Positions 23,268-37,031 of a stretch of DNA of 64,000 nucleotides are shown piece after piece. This DNA comes from Tetradesmus obliquus. Taxonomy: Eukaryota > Chlorophyta > Chlorophyceae > Sphaeropleales > Scenedesmaceae. The position numbers were made by a program, and so were the translations under genes. The stretch lies in NCBI GenBank assembly GCA_030272155.1, contig CP126197.1:4022001-4086000 (forward strand), written 5' to 3'. Position 1 is the first letter of the stretch; every line of letters begins with the position of its first letter. The notes under the pieces were generated by a model that searched no databases, was not told the DNA's origin, and saw nothing but the letters and a program-made list of their open reading frames with translations.

Positions 23268-25684
23268 ATGGAAGGAAACAGCACAGGCAACAGCAAGGCT
23301 GGCTTCGGCAAGGAGCTGGCTGGTCTTGATCGTGCATACCTTGCCTTGCCACCTGCTGCCACCAGCACCACCACGCAATGGCACGACAGGAGCGAAGTAG
23401 AGGCACTTTGGATGCTGTGTGGGGCCTACCTGCTGTTTTTTGGGCAGGTTTGTTGCCGCTGACCACGCCCTTATTGAACATGTAGACAGCTGCCATGCTG
23501 AAGCTGGCTGCTGCGACGTAGAGCCGGTGCAGCCGCGCACAGCAGCACTGCTGCAGCTGCTGTATGTATCAGCAGTGGCCTCTTCCTGATGAAGTGAAAA
23601 CAGAGACTTAAAACATAATCTTGTGGATGCCTGCAGGCTGGCTTTGTGCTGCTGGAAGCAGGCCATGTCAGGGCCTCACTGGCCAGGCAGGTGGCAGTCA
23701 AGGTGGGCAACCCTGGGTACCCCCCTGTGCAGTATCGTGCTTGCCAACATGCAGCAGCGTGGCCTCATGCAGCAGCGTGGCCTCATGCAGCAGCGTGGCA
23801 CTGCTTCCAAGCGTGCTTGAACAATTCATGCAAGCGCCCCTGAGCATTGTGCTTTTTACTCACTGCTCCAGGTGCTCCTGCAAGTGTGCATTGTGGCGAT
23901 CACTTGGTGGGCAGTTGGCTATCCCTTTGCGTTTGGAGAGGGCGGACCTTTGCGGAACGCCTTCATTGGAGGAAAGGTGAGCTGTTGGAGTCTGTCCTCG
24001 TGCTAAAATTGGCAGGGTGTTGAGCACTCAGGAGTCGTTCATGCCGCTGCTAGCTGCTGCGCCAGCAGCAACAGCGGCAGCAGCATATGCGCACGCACAG
24101 CTCAGGCAACGTGACAGCAGCAAGAGCGTCAAAACGTGAAACGTTTACACATTGTTGCAGATTCCAGAGATGTGAAGCAGCTATCAATGCAACTGTGAGG
24201 CGCTGACTCTGTGCCTGCCGCGGGATGCTTGCTTGCAGGATTGGTTCCTACCAAACAGCAGCACAGAGCCGAACCTCAACCAGCAGCCTGAGCTATTCCC
24301 ACTGTGGATGCTGCACTTTGCCTACTGTGCAATGGCAGTGGCTGTGGCCTCATGTGCCTTGGCTGAGCGAGGGAAGCTAGTGGCTCACGTGCTGCTAGCA
24401 GTTGTGATGAGTTGCTGGATCTATCCCATGGTGGTGCACTGGGTGTGGTCCACTGAAGGTGCGGCACTTGCAAAGCAGCAGCAGCAGCAGAAGCAGCAGG
24501 AGCAGCGGCGCTGTTATGTGGAAGAACAGCAGCAGGAAGAATGGAAAGCCAGACTCATAGGCAGCTGTCCAAGCTGCTTGGGGCAATGCACTGCCCGTGA
24601 TGAGCTGTTGATGGCGGTGAAATAGCAATCTGGCACTTTTGTGGGTATTTGACATAAGCACGCTCACCGCACCGCAATGCAACTGCTGCAAAACACTAGC
24701 AAGCATCAGTACATACTTCTCTGCACCTGTATCTGCAGGGTGGCTGTCTGCTCGGCGCCGCTATGGTGGGCCCGTGCTAGGAGCGAATGGCTTCATCGAT
24801 TGCGCAGGCAGCGCAGTAGTGCACATAACAGCTGGCGCAGCTGGCCTAGCAGGCGCTTGGCTGGTGGGGCCGAGGCAGTGTGTGCTGGCATACAGCAGCA
24901 GCGGCAGCACAAATGGCAGCGGTGGCGGCAGCGGCAGCAGCGGCAGCAGCTTGCTGCTGTCAGCGCTGGGTGGGATGTTCATCTGGCTGAGCTGGTATGG
25001 GCTGGCCCCCAGCAATGTGGTGCTCACAGTTAGCTCTGTGATGGTGGCTGCCAGGGTGAGAGGCTGCACTACATGTACCTATGTGCATTTCCGTTTCCGT
25101 AAAGCAGCTGCAGCACAATGCTGTCGGGGAATACATAGGAGCACTCAGCAGCAGCCAGAACACACACCAAGCATTGCGTGGGTTGCGGCGCGTTGCACGT
25201 GCCCAAGACGTCACCTAGCTACCATTCGCAAGCAGCACTCTCGTGCTCTCACGGCTGTGCCAGCAGTACAGCGCATGTGTGGGTGAAACACATGTCTGTC
25301 CCTCTTACGTCTTTGCGTTGCGCCATCTCCCTTGCTGTAGGTGTCAGTTGCTGTTACTCTGGCAGCATCAGCAGGCTGCCTTGGCGTGTTCAGTGGGCAG
25401 CTGCTTGGGTCGGGCCTCAACCTGCGCTGTGCCCTGGATGGGGCGCTTGCAGGACTGGTGGCCATCAGCGCAAGTGAGCAGCAGCTGCCAGAAATCAAGC
25501 ACTATGCCGCACTGACGTGGCTAGCGCACTTGCGGGCAGCGCAGTGTGAAGGAGTACGGCCTACTGTAGATAGCACTGCAGTGCCAATGCTGTAGCCGAT
25601 TATGCTTGCTATCCACTGTCGCAAGTGAGGGACACAACAGAAGACTCCAGCATACACCACTTGCAAGAGGCCTTGAGGCAGCAA

Positions 25685-25736
<52 letters not shown>

Positions 25737-27888
25737 AGCAGCAGCAATGCAATGCACGATGAGTTGGATCAACGGCTGCTGTTGCTGCCCTGGACCCTGC
25801 TGATTGCGGCTGCTGCGGCTTGGCTGCTGCGCGTGCAGGCTGCGCTGTTGTGGAGATGTACGCGGCGTTTGTCATCGGGCTGTTAGGCGGCGCAGCCTAC
25901 CTGGCTGGGCTACGCCTTGTGCGGCTGCTGCAGGTTGATGACCCGGTGCATGTGACTGCGGTGCACCTGCTGCCAGGCATTTGGGGGGCCATTGCACCAG
26001 GCATCTTTGCAACACCGGTGAGTGGACAGAAAAGCTGGCTGAGTGCTGCTGAACCAGCGCTGCTGTGAGCGTTGTGTTATTTCCAGGCTGCAGCTGGCGC
26101 CAGTGATTATCCTGGTGCAGCTTGCAGTGCGCAGGGCTCAAGCTGCCTGCTGTGCTGGCACCCTGCTGTGTGAACTCAGGACTGCTGATGCTGGTGTTGA
26201 CGTTTGAAATTGACATGGGATAGCACCATATGGTGTTTGCAGCTTGCGTGTGCAAAACTTGTGGCCAAGCGCAGCTACGTTGTTGTACACTGTCATCAAC
26301 ATCATTTCATTGCTTCTACATACATGGCCGCAGGCGCTGCTGCCAGCTGTGGGCTACCCAGCACCAGCCGGCAGCAGCGGCATCTTCTACAAAGGCGATG
26401 GCAAGCAGCTGGGCATACAGCTGCTGGGTGCACTGGTGGTGTTCCTGTGGTCCCTGGCCTTGTCCCTGGCGCTGTTTGCGGCGCTGAAGCTGCTCAAGCT
26501 GCTGCGGGTGCCTGCTGCATCGGAAGGCATAGGTGGGTGCGAGCAGTGGATTGGCACTATTTGTTCGCTGCTTGGTGTCTGTGGCAAGTTGGCTGTGTGA
26601 GGCCTGCTGTGCGACTCTGTATAAAGGAGAGCCATGGCTTGGTTCTGCCAGCAGGTTTTGCAGACCTCAACATTTTGGAGAACTGTGCTGCATGCACCGA
26701 GGGCACTGTCGGGTCTGGTTGCTTGCTTGGCACATCCCGCACTTCTGCAAATCAGAATCTTATGCAAGGCAGCCACCAGCTTGACACTTCAACTGTAACA
26801 GCACATGGTGCACATGGTGCAAACAGCACTGCAGCACAACTGACGCACACTGTTGCTGCCCTGCTTCCTGCAGGCTGGCTCTCGCTTGGTGATGTTGACG
26901 CTGCTGACGCAGCGCAGTCTTCCCCAAGCCTCTCAGGGCTCAGGCGGCAGCCGCGGCCCTCCAGCAAGAGCTGCATGGGGCCGCAGCAGACTCACAGCGC
27001 CACAGCGCAGCAGCAGCAGCTGCTTCTGCAGCTGCAGCAGCACAGCAGGACGCAGGCGGCGTTGTGTGCAGATGAGCACTGCGCTGGGGAGATGCCGCAC
27101 CTCATGGCTGACACGGAGATGAATGTTTGCATGCCGTCGCTCGCCAGCATTAATGCGGACTGGTCGCACCATGCGGGCCGCGCAAGCAGCGCTGCAATCG
27201 CAGGTATCGCTGGGAATGGCAGCTTCCACGGGACACACAGCGGAGCATCCAGCCGGCAGGGCATAGCGCCGGTGCAGCTGAGCGCTGTGAGTCAGCAGGG
27301 ACAGCAGGGCTGCGTGCAGGCGCGCAACGCAGCAGCTGCTGCAGCTATGTATGCGGAGACGGGAGTGCCGCGCCGCAGCTGGAGTGAAAGTGGCGGCGCT
27401 GCTGCTCCTGCTGCGGCCCTTGAGGGCCTGCGGATGATTGGCAGCAGCAGCAGCTTGGCCGACACGCCCCTGTGCATGATGCCAACTTCAAACCTGCCTG
27501 CAGGGCTGCAGCCATGCCCCTACGTGCCACCGTCAGCGCTTAGCAATACAGCAGCAGCGGCGGCAGCGGGGTTGGGCAGAGCAGTAGGAGGGCCAGCTTC
27601 GCTGCGGTCTCATTCTGTGTCTGCAATGCCTCCAGCGTCTGCTCGCTTCTGGTCAACAGGAGGCTCGAGAAGTGCATCGCCTTCACCTGACCAGCTGCAA
27701 GTCGGCATGCGGGCAGGCAGCATGTTGGTGCTTGCGCCAGGGGCAGGCTACAGCAGCGGTGGCTATAGCAGCAGTAGCTATGGGCATGCAGGAGCGCTGC
27801 CTGCGAGGCTGCAGCAGGATGCGCTGCTGCTGCAGCAGCAGGCGCAGCGGGCGCAGTCTGTGAGTATCAGTGCAGTGCAGCGCCAGAC

Positions 27889-27924
<36 letters not shown>

Positions 27925-28480
27925 AGCGCATCACAGCAGGATGCCTGGCAGTCATGCCACAGTGAGCAGCGCTGGAACTGGCAGTCACACTACTGCAGCT
28001 GGCAGCAGCAGCGCTAGATGCACACCACAGCACACCACACCACACCACAGCTATGTTCATAACCGGCATGATGGCGGCTGCAGCAGCAGCACTGCCAGCC
28101 GCTCCAGCTCCCCTGCTGAGCTCAGCAGCTCACTGGACCTCAGGAGGCGTAGTTTGGTGGCAGCAAGTGCAGCAAGCCTTGAGGGCCGAAGGCCTGGCAG
28201 CCCCTTAGGGCTGAGCTTGTCTGCTGCTGGCAGCGCAGCGCTGGGCAGTGCCGCGAGTGTGATGGTGGGGCCAGCAAGCCCGAGAGAGGTAGGCAGCCAT
28301 GCGGCAGCGGCGACGGCTGCAGCAGCAGCAGCAGGAGATGCGGCTGCTGCGGCAGGTGGAGTTGTGGCTGCTCCAGCAGGCTCTGCCAAAGATGCTGCTT
28401 CAGAGATATGCCCTGAAGCTCATGTAGCACCTGCTGCAGCAAGTTCTGGGGGCGTGGGTGAGGTCGCCAGCTCAGAGTAA
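23268..28480 (+). CDS. AMT: Ammonium transporter (Amt family) with a ~535-residue cytoplasmic tail
   Basis: Nine exons: 23268-23447, 23637-23702, 23872-23976, 24239-24458, 24739-25055, 25341-25473, 25839-26017, 26334-26532, 26874-28480; 3006 nt, 1001 aa. Seen: EALWMLCGAYLLFFGQAGF, VLLEAGHVRA, AVGYPFAFG, the MVVHWVWS...GWLS block, DCAGSAVVHITAGAAGL with the first pore His (~219), and DDPVHVTAVHLLPGIWGAI with the second (~383). These match the Amt core of about 11 membrane helices, including the twin-His pair that lines the NH4+/NH3 path at the plasma membrane. A Gly/Ser-rich insert follows AYSSSGS. The last exon is almost wholly Ser/Ala/Gln low complexity; Amt tails are usually 30-150 residues and regulate gating, so this length is odd. 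Exon 1 begins at the first in-frame ATG. Confidence 0.92.
23748..23799 (+). repeat. 18-bp tandem repeat, ~3 copies, in AMT intron 2
   Basis: The unit CATGCAGCAGCGTGGCCT is repeated head to tail (23748, 23766, 23784), the last copy diverging in its final bases. It is a small minisatellite in the intron. Confidence 0.85.
25688..25735 (+). repeat. (CTG)16 followed by CAG triplets in AMT intron 6
   Basis: Sixteen CTG triplets run directly into CAGCAGCAGCA, so the end can form a CTG/CAG hairpin. It lies in mid-intron ~100 nt before exon 7, with a potential CAG acceptor of its own at the end. Confidence 0.85.
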
Positions 28481-30149
28481 GCACACAATGAGCCAGGGGC
28501 TGACTTCAAGGCCATGTGATCTATTTATGCTAATTCTGGCGCCAATTACTATCCCCACCATGACTCGCAATGCCTGCCACATCATTTCCTCAACAATGCA
28601 CTGCCTGTGGCGTCGCTGGCCACACACATGGAGCAGCGGCTTTTTGTGAAGCACACATTCCTTTCCAAACTCAATGGGAATGGCTGACTCGTTGTGGTGA
28701 CCTACGTGATTGTCACGCTTACACCTATTCTACATTTCATGTATGCGGATGATGCTGGAAATGGGCCAGCTGAAAGGTGTGCACCTTGCGCACTGAAGGC
28801 CTTGCTGTTCTTGCTGGAGCCTGTGGCTTGTTAGGGTGGTGTCCGTCACCCCATGCATGGGATTACCCAGTTTTGGACGTGCTGTTATTTATGTGTGCAG
28901 CTCCCCACAGGGGTCTGCAGGTGCCGTGGTCGTGTCTTGCACTCGCTGCGGTGCCAGGTGCAAATCAAGCTCTGGTCAGGCATGCTGATGCTGCGACAGT
29001 GGTCGGCAGGTACAGTGCTGCGGTGTAACACACGTCACCTGGCAGGTGACAGTCACTTGCTGCTTGCCCATTGATTAACTGCAATTACACAAAAGGCTTG
29101 CAGGTGCGCATGGTACGCTTTCTGGCAACATTTGTGAAGTCTGGATGAGCTGTGGTTGCCTGCTGCTTTTGCTCTGAGGGAACCACCGCAATACCAAACC
29201 ACATGCGATTCAGTTTGCTTGCTGATTGAAGAAGTAACAAGAGTGACGATGAAGCTGTTGGCATTAAGTATAAGGCGATAGGATGAGGGCATGGGCGTGG
29301 GCCTGCTGTTTCTTGCTGCTTTTCACTCTGAGAAGTTGTGATGCACAAGGTAGGCATCTATTGACCCAAGGCCAGGATCACGCAGCAAGCCGTCTCGTTC
29401 AGGCGCAAATCATTGCTTAGGATCACTGTCAGGCAAGGATTCGATGCGGCAGGTTCAATATGCTCGATCACACGTCAGCTGCTGGGACCTTGGCCTGTCT
29501 GCTGTGCGCGTTTCCTGACCCTGTGCAGCGCAAAAAGAGTCGGAGACCTATTACTGTATCGAAGACTACAAGACGCTGGGGCAGCTGCTGCGGAACGCGT
29601 CTCTGCCTGCAGCAGCAGCAGAGGGTACTTCTGGGGAAGCAGCAAGGGCATGTGCAGCGGCTTGTGACTCCGAGGCAGCTTGCACAGCTTTCCGTGCCGT
29701 AGGCCAGCATTTGGGTGAGCCACAAACAGCAAGGGCTGCTCTGGTGCAGCAATGCATGCTTACCAATGAACAAGGTTGCAGGTGCTCCTGTGAGCCAGGC
29801 AGTGAGGACATGCACAGCAGAGTTCAGCGCCAACTGTTGCCTTACGCTAAGCAGCCGTCTAACTATGACTCCTGCATATGTGATGCACGCTGCCATCAGC
29901 CAAGCCTGGCGTTTCATACACCCATAGCAACTTACAGCATTGCTGTTCCATCCTGTACATGGTATGTCTATCGCATGACCTCGTGCTACTGGGCTGCTGT
30001 GCCTGCGTGATCAGCCCACTCGGAGCACTAGGAGCCTTCGGGCAGGGGGATCCTGGTCCACCATTGCTTGCGGGTGCACAGTTGTGCATCTACCATGCCT
30101 AGAACTGTCGTTTCGCATGGCATGCTCTTTCATCCTGACCATCCTGCAG
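28481..30149. other. Spacer before the cyclase; its first exons may hide here
   Basis: No recognisable family. The cyclase N-terminus (signal peptide and start codon) is not identified and may lie in this stretch, since the first exon I can support begins at 30150 with an open upstream phase. A TGTAA at ~29025 could serve the transporter. Confidence 0.4.
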
Positions 30150-33100
30150 GCGCAACAGGCCCAGCAGCTGCTAGCTGCAGCCTGCTCACCAACACCACAG
30201 GCAGCCTGACACATCAGCTGCAGCTGCAGCCAGCAGCCCCCTGGCCTGCAGTGCTGGGCAATTTCTCCAGCAGTGGCAAGATACAGCTGCGATCCATCGC
30301 CTGGCTGTGCATTAAACCTGCAGCAGCATGGGATGCTTTCGGGGCAGCGACCCATGAGCTGATACACACAGGCCGAGCAAGTGAGTGAGCTGGAGGCGCA
30401 CCTTGTCAATGCAGAGTAGCAGTGTAGCAACGGCTGTAACATGCAGTGGCAGCCCGCTCAACGCGCCGTGTTCAAATGCTCTGTTTTGTACTACGTTTTC
30501 TCATGCGTTGCACGTCGGGCATTTCCCTGGCCTTGCAGTGCAGTTTGAAGTGTTCAACACCGCTGCCCTCCTGCTGTTGGCGTACGTTCATGCCTGCAGC
30601 TGTACCTGCCAGCCAGCAGGAGCAGCTGGACCACCAGCAGTGGTGTGCTTTTGGCACAGACGTGGCTGGGACAAACCTGTGAGTGAGCGCCACACAGCTG
30701 CAGCACATATGCGCCAGCTGGAATTCCTGTTGACCTGGGGTTCTTCCAGTCAGTCAGGAGCTCCAGAATACAAGATGTGCACAAGCCTACAGTGCAGGCT
30801 GGACATTTGTTTCACAGATAGCCAAGCGATACAGCTGCACATCACGTGTGCAACACCTGCTAGAGCAAGCTCGCGTTCCAATTTCAGCAAGCATGACGGC
30901 ACTGCATGCAAGATGCACAGCCACACACATACCGCCTGCTGCTTTTCTCTCCTGCCTTTTGTGTTACTTTTCACCTGCTGTGTCACTAACAGCCAGCAGT
31001 ACACTAAGGACATTGAGGAGCCGTCGGACTGTGACGCGCTGTGTGCCAACACCAGCGCCTGCACCATCTGGACCTACGTGGCAGCACAGCCAGGTGCGCC
31101 ACGCCACACACACGCAAAATGCACTTGACCAGCAGCTGCAGCCTTTGCCACGCAGCCAACTGCAAGCACAGGCCAGCTTCCAGAGTAGTGCCTGAGTAGT
31201 GCCTATGAAACTTGCAACCTGGACTTCTTTTCACCTGCGGCTCCTTGCACTGCGATGCAACACTCTTGCAGGGTCAACCGGTGTTGCTCCCTTCAACTGC
31301 TTTGTGAAGGCAGACCCCTTCAAGGGCCAGAATGGATGGACAGGGCCGCCTAAGAAGGACATATGGATCCCAGACTCGCAGGTGGTTAGCAGTATCCTAC
31401 TTGGCTGAACTACGTGAAGCTGTACACCTAGGCTTGGACGACATGCTCCAATGCAGCTTTCATATTCGTGTTTTGCATGCAGTAGTTGCTGCAGACGGGA
31501 TCCAGCACTCAAGCCTTTCCCTTGCACATGATGATGGTTTGCCAAGCGCTGGCGTGCAGCGGCAACCAAGGTGGGGGGGGGGGGGTGGACAACAGCATGT
31601 GCTGAATGAGAATAGCGCAATTGGAGAGCGAGTGTGTTGTTGGTGCTGGCTGCTGTGCAGGTGGACTGCTTTGACAACTTGGCGGACTGGAGGCAGCTGG
31701 GGCTAATCCTGAGTGAGTTGTGTTACATGATATGGGGCATGTTGCGCAACAGGCGGTGTGGCTGCGCAGCAGCAGCGGCACTGACTGAGGGCGTACAACA
31801 GCTTGCAGAGCAGACTGAGCAGGCGCTGTGCATCATCATTAGCAGCAGCAGCAGCAGCAGCAGCAAGCAGCAGCAGCAGGTCCCAGTTGCTGGAACAGCA
31901 GCAGGGGCAGCTGTTGGCTGCTGGGGTACTTTGCGGCGCCTGGTGCGCCAACCACAAAAACATAGGCAGTGTAAGGTTGTCCCCACCCACATCAACATCA
32001 TTTATGCTGAACTTAGCCTTCACCTGCGCAGGCCCTGCTGTGAAAACTACCTCCATGGATGGCACTTTCTACACGCTGTTCCCGGAGCGCGTCACTTTCG
32101 ACGAAGCCAGCTCAGCATGCGAAAGGCTTCCAAATGGCAGCCTGGCCCTCCTGGATGACAGGCCATCGCTAGATGAGGCCTACCGCTCGCTGCTGCAGAC
32201 GCTGCCAACGCAGACGGCCGTGCAATCTGCGTGGATCGGGGCAGTGGGTGTGAACACCATGTTCAACCCTGCCGCGCCAAACCACACGGGGCTAGCGGCA
32301 GAGCCTGGCGGTGGGTTTTTACGCTTGCAGCGGCTTCTGTTTGGGCATGTCCATGCAACTGGCAGCAATCTTGTGCAAGCGGGAATTTCCTCAGCTGATG
32401 TTGACATTCTTAGAATGACAGCAACTGTGGCTGTGCACTATCTCCATGGTGGCTGATGCTGCTGTAATGCCTACCGCCGCCATACATGCAGCATGCTTGG
32501 CCATCACAACCGCCGGCTCCCACTTATATACAATTTCTGCTCTCCCCACTTTGCTTCATGCTACGTTTTGTACCTTGCTATGCGACACAACTGTGCAGGT
32601 GTCTCCACGCAGCAGCTGGACCAACTGAGCTCCCAGCTGCCACGCATGCAGCAGCAGCAGCAGCAGCCCAACAGTCAGGCCGGCCCTGAGAACTCACTCA
32701 AGTGGCTGGATGGGGAGCCTGTGGAGCAGTGGCAGCTGCGGCGGCTGGTGGGCCTGCCCTCTGTTTGGACTGTGCACGATCTGATCTGGAACCAGCAGGT
32801 GAATTGCTGGCAATGACTAACGACAGCTCTGTAGATCGCAGGTGACTTGACAGTATACATCAAGCAAAGCGCTGTGCTGCGCGCTGCTTACAAAACTCTG
32901 AGCTAGCGGTTTGATAAAGGCTGTTGTACGGGCCCTGCGAACTCACTCAAGTGGCTTGATGGGGAGCCGGTGGAGCAGTGGCAGCTGCGGCGGATGGTGG
33001 GGCTGCCCTCTGTCTGGACAGTGCATGATTTGATCTGGAACCAGCAGGTGACCCCATGGAGAGACGGCCAATCAGCACAGCTTTGCATGAATTTGAACAG

Positions 33101-33236
33101 GGAAGCAGACTCATCGAAGCCTTGCGCAGGACGATGCACTTGGAGGCCTTGAGCTAGCAGGCACTTGGAAATGGATGTTGTTTGCCATGTTGCGAGTTGT
33201 CAGGCACAGGTAATGGACCGGGCCTGCTGAGGCATC

Positions 33237-33301
<65 letters not shown>

Positions 33302-36300
33302 AGTACGTTCCCGAGAGTGCCAAGTTGGTGTGTGGGCGCCTGCTGGTGCAGATGCCACCCACACAGCCGCAGGAGGCGTATGACCCTGCAGCATACCTGC
33401 CAGGAATCTGGTGCGTGCTGTGCAGGTGTTACTACCAGTCACATCTCCTGTGCCACAGCGACCTGAGACATCCTGTGAGACAGAAGCATCGAGTGATAAG
33501 ATTTGGCTCAATGCACACTGACGCAAACATGATCTAGGATCAGCAGGATTGCTTGTTGTTGAGATGGGTCAATGTGCTGTTCAGGAGGCTGTGCCGAGTG
33601 CTGCAGTGTCAAGTGTCTAGCATACATACTGCGATCTGTGTCCTGTCAGCATGCATACCGCAAGGCATTTTGATCAAGTCAGTATCCACTGCTGCTGTGC
33701 CTTGTTGCCTGTGTTGTTGGCTGCCGCCAGGTACTTTGACTGTGCCAAGCCTGCTGCTTTCATCTGCCAAAGTAAGCGCTGCTGAGTGGCACCTTCTGGC
33801 TGCCTGTTTGGACTGCTGGTGGCTGTGACTGCACATCTGTGTAGCTGAGGGTGTTATGTTGCAGTCAACTACTGTGTCTGTGTCGCAAGATTGCCGGTTG
33901 TCAGCCATGCAGCTTGCATGTCAGGCCAGCAGCGCTGTGAGCACAAGTAATCAACGGGGACCAGCACTGTCCTACAAACCGTATGGTGCTTCCGCCAGGG
34001 TTGCGGCACCACCCGCTGCTTCCTGTCAATCGTATGTAGGATGAATATGCGCTGCGACTGCTGTGAACAGCACACATGCATACCTCCTGTACATCAATTT
34101 CACTAGCACCTGCTGAAAATCAAGTGTGTGCATCAATCATATGCTTCCTGCAGGCAGCAGTGCACCAGCAGGCCTCATGTCAGGCCGCACAGTGGTGGGC
34201 ACCAATGCATCCGCAGCAGCAGCGCAGCCCTCCGGGTCTTCAGCAGGCGTGGCTTGGAGGGTGGCAGTGGCAGTGGTGGTGCCTGTGCTGGTGGTGGCAC
34301 TCATGGCTTGGCTGGTGAGTTGAACGTGTCAGCAGCTGCTGTTGAATATGCTTCTGCATGTATACCTGCAAGTGCTGCAGTGCTTGGCGCCTAGCGGGCA
34401 TGCATGCTTTGAGCAAGAAACATTGTTTTGAGCAAAATCTCAAATGTTTAGTTGGTTGGTTGATTGCTTGTGGCTGTGGTGGTGCTGATGGTGGCAGTGG
34501 CAGTGGTGGTGCCTGTGCTGGTAGTGGCACTGATGGCATGGTTGGTGAGTTATATCATGACAAATTCTTGAAGTTATTCGACCCAGCTCTTGCTGCTTGG
34601 TGCGTGGCAGCCGCTGCTTTGAGCGTGTGCACATGTGTGGAGACAAATGCAAGCTGGCTGGCAGCAGACACTGCCTCGCCACTTGTTGAAATGGCTTCTG
34701 CTGTGCAATGCTTGGTGCTCTTGTGCTCTCTCTCCGCAAGCCTAGCATGCTATGCACCTCAAGGGGGCCGATTCACCTGCTGCTGCCTGCTGCTGCCGCT
34801 GCTGCTGCTGCTGCTGCCGCAGCTGGCGCGGGCCTACTCTCGCAAGGCCTCGCGCCTGCCGGCGCTGATCTGGCAGCAGCGCGGCCATCTCACCCACTGC
34901 TGCTGCTGCCGCTGCTGCTGCTGCTGCCGCCACCGCCGCCGCTGTTGCTGCTGCCGCTGCTGCAGCTGGCGCGGGCCTACTCTCGCAAGGCCTCGCGCCT
35001 GCAGGCGCTGATCTGGCAGCAGCGCGGCCATCTCACCCACTGCTGCTGCTGCCGCTGCTGCTGCTGCCGCCGCCACCGCCGCTGTTGCTGCTGCCGCTGC
35101 TGCAGCTGGCGCGTGCCTACTCTCGCAAGGCCTCGCGCTTGCCGGCGCTCATTTGGCAGCAGCGCAAGCGCGCGCTGGGGCCGCCCCGCAGCGGACGCAT
35201 GAGTATCGTGGTGACCGACATGCAAGGTTATTCTACATTGACCAATGACGCACCAGATGACATGGCACAGGTTGGCAGTTTTATATTTTGGAATAAAATC
35301 AACTGCTCCTGCTTCTTGCTGACATCTTCTGGCAGCAGTTGTGCTGTGTGCATCGTGGTGACAGACATCCAGGGCTATTCCTTGCTGACCAATGACGCAC
35401 CCAACGACATGGCACAGGCGCGTGATGCATAAGGAGGTTGAGTGGTTTATGTCGGATTGCGTGCTCTGCTGTCTTGTTCGTTGCGTGGTGACGGACCTTC
35501 AAAGTTGTTCCACGCTCACAACAGGCAGTGAGATTTAGCATGATGCAAGCGTCTGGATCTCCTCCCTCGTCCTTGCGTATGGCCTTCCACACAGCACACC
35601 ATGGCTGAGCACGCAGTGGTATGTTTGCTGCCCTGCTGCACACTTCTGCTGCAGGCGCTGCTGCTGCTGCTGCACAACCAAGTGATCGAGCGTGCGTTGT
35701 TCTGCCTGCACACATTGACGCACATCAAGCCTGCGCTAGGTCAGCGCCTTGCCTAATCACCGCCCTGCTGCAAACCATTGCTGCAGGCGCTGCTGCTGCA
35801 CAACCAGGTGATCAAGCGTGCCGTGTATGACCAGGTTGGTTATGTGCTGGAGCAGGAGGGAGACAGCTTCACTGTGAGCTTCTATGAGCCGGAGGACGCA
35901 GTGGCCTTCACACTGCAGGTGCGGCAACTTCGTAATGAAGAAACTACACAATGAACTTCACAGTGTGAAGTTCATTTGGTCGCCGTTTGGCAGGTATTCT
36001 TGTAGTAGTGCTGCTTCTACAAGCCGGAGGACGCAGTGGCCTCCACACTGCAGGTGCGTGAACTTCACGATGAAAAAAGGTTACTGTGAAGTTTGAAGTA
36101 TGAACTTGTGCGGCAGTTGCATTAGTTTGCTTCCTGTTGTAGTGTTGCCTCCACGAGCTCCAAAGTGGTGGCCTTTGCTGCAGCTGCATGACCGTCACGG
36201 CATGAAGCCCATAGTGTAAAGCTCACAGTGGGAAGCTTTGTTGGCTGCAGCTGCGACTTCGGCAGCTCCTCCTGCAGTGCTGTCGAAGCAGGCATGCTGT

Positions 36301-36984
36301 CACTGAAATGGCGTGATTTGTTTGCGTGAGTTGCACCTCACAAGCGCCCCGCACCTGCTGTGCCTTTCGATGTCTGCAGGTGCAGCAGGCGCTACTAGAG
36401 CAGTCCTGGCCTCCTCAATGACCTACCATGTCATATGTGGCTTGTGTATGTCGTGTGTAAGTAAGCACCGCAGTGGCCTTCTGTCGTTACTTATGTCTCT
36501 GCAGGTGCAGCAGGCGCTGCTGGAGCAGTCCTGGCCCCCCTCAATGACATACCATGACTCCTGGGAGGCCCCCTCACCCCTTCTGCACAACCAGCAGCAG
36601 CTGCAGCTGCCGCCACCTGCAGCAGTATCACCAGCATTACCACCACCAGCAGCAGCAGGGGTTCATAGGCACGGCAGCGACCAGCCAAACATCCCAGAAC
36701 CAGCAGCAGCAGCAGCACCACTTGGCTCCAGGCCTTCTATGGAGCTGGGGCTGAATTGGCTGCGCATCTTGAGCCCCATGTCACACACCACAGCAGCAGC
36801 AGCAGTGGTGGACTCAGAGGCCGGCTCTGCTGCAGAAGCCCCCATGTCACAGCAGGCTGGGCCTGACAGCAGTCCTGACGGTGGGCCTGGCAGCAGGCTG
36901 CCATCAGTCTCTGCCAGCCAGCTTGATCAGGCTGGGCCTGACAGTGGTCCTGACAGGAGCTCAGCCTCAGCTGTAGACCCCTCC

Positions 36985-37031
<47 letters not shown>

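Noticed and set aside
23748-23799. Three 18-bp repeats as a coding repeat of the transporter
   Set aside because: The Amt alignment needs a splice at 23702 to 23872; reading on into the repeat would break the conserved helix.
29430-29470. Possible tRNA T-arm (GGTTCAA-like sequence)
   Set aside because: No acceptor stem, D-arm or anticodon arm could be folded around it.
30486-30590. Extra cyclase exon (MQFEVFNTAALLLL)
   Set aside because: Its acceptor fits but its donor leaves the wrong phase for the PAN exon, so it was left out of the model.
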